64,000 nt of DNA from Branchinecta lynchi (taxonomy: Eukaryota > Arthropoda > Branchiopoda > Anostraca > Branchinectidae), in assembly GCA_023053575.1 (NCBI GenBank), contig JAKZAP010000005.1, positions 2,480,001 through 2,544,000 of the forward strand. Reading direction: 5' to 3'. The notes below the pieces were generated by a model, which did not search any database, had not been told where the DNA came from, and saw only the letters and a list, made by a program, of their open reading frames with translations. Positions 56,976-64,000 of the stretch are shown here, piece after piece. The translations under genes and the position numbers were made by a program. Position 1 is the stretch's first letter. The number at the start of each line of letters is the position of its first letter.

Positions 56976-58070
56976 ATGTCAGAAAACTTGGTGTGGAATG
57001 CCGTATTGAACTTTATATACCGGGCGTATAAAGCTGGGAACAGATCGGAGGAAATCGCGATAAAAACTGCCGAGTTTTTTGAGAAAGATGCAGTCTTGAA
57101 TGCGAAAGATGTGCTATGGTCTGCTGCAGGGGTGAAAACCCGCCCTTCCGAAAGGAAGGACTTCCAGGATAATATTCTGGATATGACTAAAGTGTTCAGA
57201 TCCTGTGACGAAAAGCAGATCTCGCTCCCGAGATTCGTTATCTTCGAGCCCGATGAGGTTCCCATTGTATCAGGTGAGGTTACAGCCACATTGACTAGGA
57301 AAGTTAACGAACTCTGCTCATCTTTTAATAGCTTTGTTGCCTCTGAACGTTGCAAAGTAACTGTCGCAGGTCTAAGCGGTTCTCTAGCTGAGCCGGCCCC
57401 AAGACCCACGTATGCTGTAATTCTAAAGCAACCTCCAAAAGGTCTCGAAGATCCTGCCGCCCGTAAAAGTTTCATTGATCAGGCTTGTGGTGGCTCAGTC
57501 AATAGCATTGTCGACCTGAGGCCACGGAAAAATGAGTGGCGAGTCTTGCTAGATGACAGACAAGCCGCTACTTCGCTCGCGCAAGCACTTCAGAGTTCCC
57601 ATAGCTCACTTGACGCCAGAATGAAAAGTCCATTTTTCTACGGCCTCATACGCTTCGTCCCCAAAGATGTTACCCCAGAACAGCTAGGTTCTTTAATTAA
57701 TGGCTGTGGCAAGGCTACACAACTTGGGGCTTCCCGTACTTTCAAACTACAATTTGAAAGTAAAGAAAGTTTGCACCAAGCTATGAACTCCCCTGTCACG
57801 TTCGGTTACGAGCGCCTGCGCATCTCTGATTTCAAGTTTTTACCCAGCCGCTGCTACAATTGTCAACAGTACGGTCATATCGCTAATTCGTGCAAAAATG
57901 CGACCAAGTGCTCACGTTGCGGAGGTGGGCACTCAAACTCGAAAGAATCCCCATGTGAAAATACCGTGAAATGTGCATTATGTGATTCCCCGGATCACCC
58001 CTGCTACAGTATAAAGTGTCCCCGTGCCCAAAAGCTCTTCGCGAACCCCAATGCCCCAGTCGGAAATTAA
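56976..58070 (+). CDS. LINE 3 ORF1 protein: gag-like with CCHC knuckles
   Basis: 364 residues from the first ATG (MSENLVWNAVLNFIYRAYKA). An alpha-helical N-terminus is followed by a central domain (YAVILKQPPKGLEDPAARKS; FFYGLIRFVPKDVTPEQLGS). Three Cys-His knuckles follow at about 302-352: CYNCQQYGHIANSC, CSRCGGGHSNSKESPC and CALCDSPDHPCYSIKC. This is the gag-like layout of I/jockey-type ORF1. It overlaps ORF2 by 20 bases in another frame. Confidence 0.88.
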   Translation: MSENLVWNAVLNFIYRAYKAGNRSEEIAIKTAEFFEKDAVLNAKDVLWSAAGVKTRPSERKDFQDNILDMTKVFRSCDEKQISLPRFVIFEPDEVPIVSGEVTATLTRKVNELCSSFNSFVASERCKVTVAGLSGSLAEPAPRPTYAVILKQPPKGLEDPAARKSFIDQACGGSVNSIVDLRPRKNEWRVLLDDRQAATSLAQALQSSHSSLDARMKSPFFYGLIRFVPKDVTPEQLGSLINGCGKATQLGASRTFKLQFESKESLHQAMNSPVTFGYERLRISDFKFLPSRCYNCQQYGHIANSCKNATKCSRCGGGHSNSKESPCENTVKCALCDSPDHPCYSIKCPRAQKLFANPNAPVGN

Positions 58071-60750
58071 GTTAGTGACATGGAACATAAATGGGGGGGT
58101 AGTGGAAAAAATACCCCTTATTGAAAGTCTCCTTTATTGCAATGACATTTTGTGCATTCAAGAGCACTTTCTAACGACGGAGGCGCTAGGACTTCTCCAA
58201 ATCGCCAAAGAAGTTAAAATTTTCGCAACTCCCGCCAAATCGGCTGGTCGTGGTAGACCCTCGGGTGGTATAGCACTTCTTGTAGGCACTAAACTGAATC
58301 CTGTGATGTTCAAACAGTCTGACTTCTTTACGGCTGTCCGATGCGGGGAAACTCTTGTACTTTCTGTTTATATGCCCACAGATTATCGCGATAGTGCTTC
58401 TGAACGCAAATTCAGCTCTGCTTGCGCTAAGATTGCTACTGTCCTGGCAAATGCCCGTAAGCAAGGACTGAAATGTGTCATAGCGGGCGATATAAACTGC
58501 AATTTGTCGGACGCCATGAGTGCAAGGACCCAGGTCTTTCTTGCGGCGTGTGAGAATTTACGTGTGATTCCGAACGATACCAATTTCACCTACATCCACA
58601 ACTCTGGCTCAACATCACAACTCGACTATGTACTCTGCTCAGATGGGGTGTCAGTTGCGGGACCGTCTCATGTTGACATGGGCTTCTGCTCTTCTGACCA
58701 TTTTCCGGTATCGAACAATTTCACCGTAACTTATAAACCTATCCGGCAAGCCAACAAGCCAAATAAGTGGGTTTCCAAGACCGCATGGGAAAAAACTGAT
58801 AAAATGCTTTACACCCAAGTACTAGATTCTATTCTTGAGCAGATTAAAGTACCATTCCAACTACTGCAGCAAAAATCGACGATTCCCGAAAGTGAAAAAC
58901 AGATTTTACTTAACACTTATTGCAGTGAGATAACGCATGCCCTGCGAAGGGCAGAAAAAGCTGCAGTGCCAAGTCGTAAAGTTCGTGTGGGTTCTGAGGT
59001 TCCACGATGGACAGAGAATCTAGCTTTAAGCAGTTCCTGCAGGAGATCTAAGTTTTGGCTCCAGCTGTGGAAAGATTGTGACAAACCTAAACATGGCATC
59101 GTGAATGATATCCGCTTGTTTTCAAAGCGTCAATTTTCCAAAGTACTCAAAAAACACAAAGCGACTGTGATTGAAGAGCATTCAAAATCGGTGAGTGGAA
59201 ATATGGCCGCGGCGTGGAAATTTGTGAAAAGCGGCACCAGAAACGACGCGGTGGAACATGTCTTCCCCAGTGAGGACGAGTGGGTTAATTACTTTAGTGA
59301 CGAGTTTTCACCCCCTGATATTATGCTAGAAGACAGATATGAAAGCCAGCTTAATCACAGCCTGTTACTAGAGAGGTCCGAAACCGGGTATGTGGTTACG
59401 ACCACCAAACTACGCGAGGCTATCCGAAAGCTCAAGAAAAAGTATTCGTGTGGTGCCGATCAGCTATGTGGGATGCATTTATCATATACTAGTGAAATTC
59501 TTGCACAGCATCTATCACTTTTGTACCAAATGATATTTAACAGTGGTCTTGTTCCGGACGCTTTCTGCTCCGGGATAATTACGCCAGTCTGTAAGAAGGG
59601 AAAAGATCCTAGTCTGTGTGAATCGTACCGTCCTATCACCGTTTCTCCTGTTCTTTGCAAAGTTATGGAGGCTCTGGTGATGGAAGAAATTAGGAGTACT
59701 TGCACTACCCCTGATTTTCAATTCGGCTTTAAAAAAGGTCAAGGTCGCGAACACGTGCACAGTCTCCTTGCAAATGTGCTACTAGAATCTGATTGTTCGG
59801 ATGAAAGTATCGTAATTGCGAGTCACGATGTACGTCGCGCCTTTGATTCGGGTGTGCATCCTCAACTTCTCCTGTCAGCACATAAGAGAGGTCTCGACTC
59901 TTCAATTATTGTTCCCTACCGTGCCATGTACCGTAAGCTCCATGTTAAAGTAAAATATCCTTCTAAGGAAGGACATGTAGTTTCAGATAAAGTTATTCCT
60001 GTACGCAAGGGTATTAGACAAGGTGCCCTTTCATCCCCCCCTTTGTACAATAATAGCGTAATTGAAGCGCAAAAACAAGCGAAATCGAGCTTTATTTTCC
60101 GTGGGCTTGATGTGTCGCTTTTGAACTATGCAGATGACGTACTCAACCTGAGCCGTTCGATCTCCCGTATTGAAGAGAATTTCAGTTTACTTAGTCGTTC
60201 GTATGCGGCCATAGGACTCGCTTTTAACCCTAGTAAAAGTGATGTAATTATTTTTAACGGTAGAAAGTGTGATTGTTCTTCGATTAAGGTGAAGTTAGGG
60301 GACATAGTGCTAATCCCTTCCGAATCTCTGACTTACCTCGGGTTGCCGATCGGTAAAGACCTGCGATCTACACGTTCCGGCCTAATCGCGCATTTTTCCG
60401 CCAAAGTCAGAAAAGCATATGGTATGCTTGCCGCCTCGAAAGCGCGTTACAACAGACTGGTACTAGCGCAGCTGTATAATGCTCTTGCATTACCGCATGC
60501 ACTTGCACTAGCACCTTTCTGGAAACTTTTCAACACATCTGATGTTAGGACTATTAGAAGTACTTTTTTCAAATATGCTAAATTCCTGCTTGGGCTGCCG
60601 CTGTGGTCTCGTAATCGACGCGTTACATTAAATCATGGAGTTAAAGATCCGATTGTGGCTGCTTTAGAGCGTCGTGCTCGATTTCTGAAATCCCTCGACC
60701 CTCTAAATAGCCTCTATCCAGCAATTAAGCAGAAGTTAAGTAGTTATTAA
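58051..60750 (+). CDS. LINE 3 ORF2 protein: endonuclease-reverse transcriptase
   Basis: 899 residues from the first in-frame ATG (MPQSEIKLVTWNINGG). Endonuclease motifs: VTWNINGG, LCIQEHFLT, IAGDINCNLS and SSDHFPVSN. RT motifs: KKYSCGADQLCGMHL, ESYRPITVSPVLCKVMEALV, ASHDVRRAFDSGVHPQ, VRKGIRQGALSSPPLYN and YADD at about 693-696. The usual GxxQGxxxSPxL block is changed to SSPPLYNNSV, which shortens the spacing after it. The C-terminus is STFFKYAKFLLGLPLWSRNR. No RNase H. Translation must reinitiate or shift frame after ORF1. Confidence 0.92.
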   Translation: MPQSEIKLVTWNINGGVVEKIPLIESLLYCNDILCIQEHFLTTEALGLLQIAKEVKIFATPAKSAGRGRPSGGIALLVGTKLNPVMFKQSDFFTAVRCGETLVLSVYMPTDYRDSASERKFSSACAKIATVLANARKQGLKCVIAGDINCNLSDAMSARTQVFLAACENLRVIPNDTNFTYIHNSGSTSQLDYVLCSDGVSVAGPSHVDMGFCSSDHFPVSNNFTVTYKPIRQANKPNKWVSKTAWEKTDKMLYTQVLDSILEQIKVPFQLLQQKSTIPESEKQILLNTYCSEITHALRRAEKAAVPSRKVRVGSEVPRWTENLALSSSCRRSKFWLQLWKDCDKPKHGIVNDIRLFSKRQFSKVLKKHKATVIEEHSKSVSGNMAAAWKFVKSGTRNDAVEHVFPSEDEWVNYFSDEFSPPDIMLEDRYESQLNHSLLLERSETGYVVTTTKLREAIRKLKKKYSCGADQLCGMHLSYTSEILAQHLSLLYQMIFNSGLVPDAFCSGIITPVCKKGKDPSLCESYRPITVSPVLCKVMEALVMEEIRSTCTTPDFQFGFKKGQGREHVHSLLANVLLESDCSDESIVIASHDVRRAFDSGVHPQLLLSAHKRGLDSSIIVPYRAMYRKLHVKVKYPSKEGHVVSDKVIPVRKGIRQGALSSPPLYNNSVIEAQKQAKSSFIFRGLDVSLLNYADDVLNLSRSISRIEENFSLLSRSYAAIGLAFNPSKSDVIIFNGRKCDCSSIKVKLGDIVLIPSESLTYLGLPIGKDLRSTRSGLIAHFSAKVRKAYGMLAASKARYNRLVLAQLYNALALPHALALAPFWKLFNTSDVRTIRSTFFKYAKFLLGLPLWSRNRRVTLNHGVKDPIVAALERRARFLKSLDPLNSLYPAIKQKLSSY

Positions 60751-61168
60751 TATTTTATCTGTCTCTCTTGTTTGCATTATGTAGTGCCAATTTAAAATTG
60801 TATTTTGTGTGTTGTTCATTTCTTTTCTCCTTTTCATTTTTCCTTTTTGTTTATTTTTCTTTTCTTATACTCCATCAGTGACATTTTTATGTAAAGATGG
60901 GTAATAAATATATTCATTCATTCACTATGCCAAATGCTGGATACTGGGACCCAATAAAATATGGATGATTTGAGTAAAGCTCAGAAATCAACCAATCAGA
61001 ACTCATCTGTAGTGGGATAGGTCAGGGTTAGGGTGCCAACACCTATCCAACGTTTGGCATAGGGTAGGCTATCCAGCGTTAGGCATAGGCTATGCCAAAT
61101 GTTAGATATACCCAGTGTTTGGCATAGGGTATCCAAAAATCAGGGATTTGTGGTTGACTGGGCTGTTC

Positions 61169-62114
61169 TATTCTTTTACAAGTGCTGTGACTTTTTTGTT
61201 AACAATAAAATAAAACGTTTGATTTAAAATGTTTGAATTTAGAGTTCAAATTTCAATGTTTTACCTTAGCCTAGTACCTAGATCAGTTAGGACTACACAG
61301 AAAATTTCTTATACAGTGTACAGTAAGTTAACATTTGAGGCCATTTTCGAGGTCATTTCAAGGCTAATACATGCACAACACTCTTATATATGCATCTTAT
61401 AGAAGCATGTTCTATATACTATAGAAGCTACAACATTATTAAGTTTGGGCCCTTCCTTGGGCATGGTGGAACCAAAAATTTGCAAGGTCTTACATTTTCA
61501 GCACTTCATAGACTGTAGGAAGGAGATCAAAATCACTATCCTGTACATTTGACATTTTCATTAAAGACAGTCACATTCACTCCCAAGTCAGTTAATTTTA
61601 GCTGCCCTTACAAAGAATATGTCCAAAGGAATTCAAGCTTTTGAGGCAGGACGATGTCAAGGTAAACAACTGATTTGAATGTAAATACTGATGAAAAGGT
61701 AGAAACTCTGTGAAGGAAACGCTTTAACTCTATGCAACAGGCTTTTCTTGCAGTTTTGGCGAAAAAGCTTGAACTGAGAGAAAAACATGTCTGTGAAAAA
61801 AGTGGTCTTTAGGTTTCTTGAGTGCTCAAGAAGATGTCCTCCAGGTCTGTTCTTGTATTTTTTTTAAGAATCAGATAGTTGTTCTTGCTATTACAGTAAA
61901 ACCATGCTTCTTTAAATTGCATTAAAGGTGGAGAGCAGAGGCATTACATGCCAAATGTAATTTACCGACTGCCTTACTATACAGGAGTGCTGCGTGAAGC
62001 CGCCACCCTAAACTCCTATTTTTGGGAAATGACTTAGGGAAAAAGAGTAGATCATGAAGTCGCCCACTTTGCTAAAAATAGTATTTTGCTACATGGTGAA
62101 GTTAGAGGCCAGCT
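61169..62114. other. Intergenic, nothing recognised
   Basis: AT-rich, no gene-like frame. Confidence 0.4.
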
Positions 62115-62122
62115 GTTTGGTC

Positions 62123-62823
62123 CAGTCTAGTACACTAGCCCCTTTTCAGGCACGGTGCTCAAACGTCTAGCACCATGCCTGGGTGCTAGACGTTCAAGCA
62201 CTGTACCTTGGATTTCATGTATGGTGCATGGATTTCAGTATACAGTGCATACATCAAAAACACAGTTTCTGTCATGACAACTGAGCACCAGCTCGGACAG
62301 GGCTGAAATTACTACCATGAATTAGAGAAATCAAAGACAATCCTTTATATATTTTTCACAACAAAAACAAAAGGGCTCGGCTAATGACAGATGTGAAAAA
62401 CCTCATTTCCTTTTCTACATAGTCAAGGGTTTTCCATGCAAAGTGTCCTGTGCCTCAGCTTTTTCTACCTAGCAGCCAACCAGAATATTGGCTCTTGGGG
62501 AATAGATAGGGAAAATACATGGAAAATAGATAGGGTGCTGTTAGGTTTTTCATCTCCATCATCATTAGAGCCCTTTTGTTTTTGTTGTGAAAGATATATG
62601 AAGGATTGTCTTTGATTTCTCTAATTCATAGTAGTAATTTCAGCCCTGTCCGAGCTGGTGCTCAGTTGTGATGACAGAAACTGTGTTTTTGATGTATGCA
62701 CTGTATACTGAAATCCATGCACCATACATGAAATCCAAGGTACAGTGCTTGAACGTCTAGCACCCAGGCATGGTGCTAGACATTTGAGCACCATGCCTGA
62801 AATGGGGCTAGTGTACTAGACTG
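62123..62823. mobile_element. hAT-like foldback element with 256-bp arms and 8-bp duplication
   Basis: The left arm 62123..62378 starts CAGTCTAGTACACTAGCCCC. The right arm 62568..62823 ends GGGGCTAGTGTACTAGACTG. They are near-perfect reverse complements throughout (for example CCTTGGATTTCATGTATGG and CCATACATGAAATCCAAGG). GTTTGGTC flanks both sides (62115..62122, 62824..62831). The 189-base spacer has a duplicated AAAATAGATAGGG word and no ORF. Confidence 0.9.
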
Positions 62824-63004
62824 GTTTGGTCAGAGAGGTTCCTTGAGCTTTTGCAAAAACAAAATTTGCTGTTTTCTTGGAATTTGCATGATTTTTCTGG
62901 GGTGGCAGCTTCATGATCCAAGGTGGCAGGATCATGTACCATGGCCAATTGGGGGGTGGGCGGTGCCATAGTAAGGGCAGCTTCATGCAACACTCCTGTA
63001 CGGG

Positions 63005-63300
63005 TATTTACCGACTGGCTGGTCATTTTTTCCTGCTGTTTTTTCAGATAAAAGTGACTATTATTGAGAAAATCTACTGATTTTAAGAGAAACCACTATT
63101 TTCCAGGAAAAATCATTTTTTTAAGAAACCGACTGTTCTAAAAAATATTGACTGTTTCCAAGAAAAAAATCTGCTGTTTTTACAAAAAATCGAGGCATTT
63201 TGCGCTGACTCTTGTTATTTTTTACCGACTGGCGGACAACATTTGGGGCTGATTTGGGAGAGGGGGGGCACTTCCCCCCTATTTGTGATGCCCCTGGCAG
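63005..63300. mobile_element. G/C-run repeat, reverse copy
   Basis: TATTTACCGACTGGCTGG, then AAACCGACTGTTCT-type words, TTTTTACCGACTGGCGGAC and a G run with GGCACTTCCCCCC, ending GATGCCCCTGGCAG. It parallels 3535..3835 in reverse complement. Confidence 0.55.
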
Positions 63301-64000
63301 AGAGTTCAGTTTATTATTACCCTACAGGAGGGTGCCTAACCTCCTTTTTGAAATATCTCAATGTTTTCCCGCAAAATGTTAAAATGAAATCAAGAGACAA
63401 AAGATGACTTTTTTCAAAGTCATGTGTCCAAAAATATACAAATTCTGTGCCTTTCCTTTGTTTTGAAGCTGCTTTGTAAAGGTATTTTCTAGCAGTTGAC
63501 TTTACTCACTCTACCTTTTTTATCATCATGAAATCACCATCTCCAAAATGAAATCATAGCAACCTCTTTAACTCGAAGCAACTCTCACAAAGGTCAGCCA
63601 AATCGAAAAAAGTCAAATATTGAATGCTAAGCTAGAATCTTTAGTTTGTTTCCCACAAGCTCATTTTTCCAACTTGAGTGGCTTTGAGCCGAAAGAGGAC
63701 CCTTGCCAAGAAAGGCCCAAATATTGCACTATCAAATACGTTGTTTTATTTGTCACAATGAACTTGTGTGCCATCAAGTGCTGTATGCACAGAAATAGAT
63801 GAAAGTTGCAAAAACCTGAAATTTAACCACTGCTAACTTTTGGCAATGCTTTAACTGTTTGACCAGAGAGATTTTAATCAAGTTTGGCAAAATTTTGCCA
63901 CTGTTTCTAAACAAGCATGTTTAGAAACAGTTCTGTAAAAAAACAATAAGTTGCTGGGAAGAGGCCAATGTTTCTGTAGAAGAGGCCATTGGTGGATTCT
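63301..64000. other. Window end; partial foldback-family text
   Basis: GAGGACCCTTGCCAAGAAAGGCCC..ATTGCACTATCAAATAC (63690..63740) is the right part of a foldback copy. AAACATGCTTGTTTAGAAACAG near 63915 is a small palindrome. Nothing else was recognised. Confidence 0.4.

Larger units (their letters stand above)
56832..60929 (+). mobile_element. Intact LINE 3 (CCHC-knuckle ORF1)
   Basis: ORF1 at 56976..58070 and ORF2 at 58051..60750, then a T-rich 3' UTR, GTAATAAATATATTCATTCA tail. The 5' end is approximate, set where MITE text (AACGCTGGATAC) stops. GCTGGATAC occurs on both sides but is also a repeated MITE word, so the target duplication is uncertain. Older relatives lie at 2569..3110, 10898..11640 and 54100..55890. 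Confidence 0.85.
56740..61160. mobile_element. hAT-like MITE with 8-bp duplication, host of LINE 3
   Basis: The left end CAGTCTACCACAAATCCCTG and the right end CAGGGATTTGTGGTTGACTG are inverted repeats. GGCTGTTC flanks both (56732..56739 and 61161..61168). The interior has repeated CTATGCCAAACG(C/T)TGGATA words near 56780, 60935, 61040 and 61090. The LINE accounts for most of the span; the MITE alone is about 0.3 kb. Confidence 0.82.

Overview
The window is animal nuclear DNA. It holds one spread-out, intron-rich housekeeping gene, one compact locus encoding two small proteins, and a dense, often nested collection of non-LTR retrotransposons (LINEs) and short inverted-repeat DNA transposons (MITEs). 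Three LINEs have long intact ORFs, and hAT-like 8-bp target-site duplications and foldback elements are common. This suggests an invertebrate metazoan with an actively transposing, moderately AT-rich genome. I cannot name the phylum from sequence alone. No viral gene, CRISPR array, rRNA or convincing tRNA was seen.

Plus strand, 2346..45825: a complete orthologue of the translational GTPase GTPBP1. Twelve coding exons join in phase at GT-AG sites into 634 codons plus stop, with a poly(A) signal at 46070. Its introns carry most of the repeats. Intron 3 carries a CRE-bearing MITE, LINE fragments and LINE 3' ends. Intron 4 has an intact PHD-finger LINE nested in a GGATCC-ended repeat. Introns 5 and 6 hold inverted repeats and a second GGATCC-ended repeat. 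Intron 7 has a broken LINE and a tandem array that repeats the exon 8 splice acceptor. Intron 10 has an intact LINE inserted into an older LINE.

Minus strand, 53398..51831: exons of Mediator subunit MED9 are followed, one sense codon after the MED9 stop, by the start of an NCBP2AS2-family microprotein. The apparent two-cistron arrangement converges tail to tail with GTPBP1.

From 54.1 kb to the end the sequence is mostly transposon. A decayed LINE lies on the minus strand. An intact relative with CCHC knuckles lies on the plus strand and sits inside an hAT-like MITE with an 8-bp target-site duplication. Next come a 701-bp hAT-like element built from two 256-bp inverted arms, and a copy of the G/C-run repeat also seen at 3.5 kb.

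The strongest leads are the MED9-NCBP2AS2 coupling, the tandemly multiplied exon 8 acceptor, the foldback family whose two arms match each other better than other copies, and the stop-start overlaps (TGATG, TAATG) between ORF1 and ORF2 in two unrelated LINEs.
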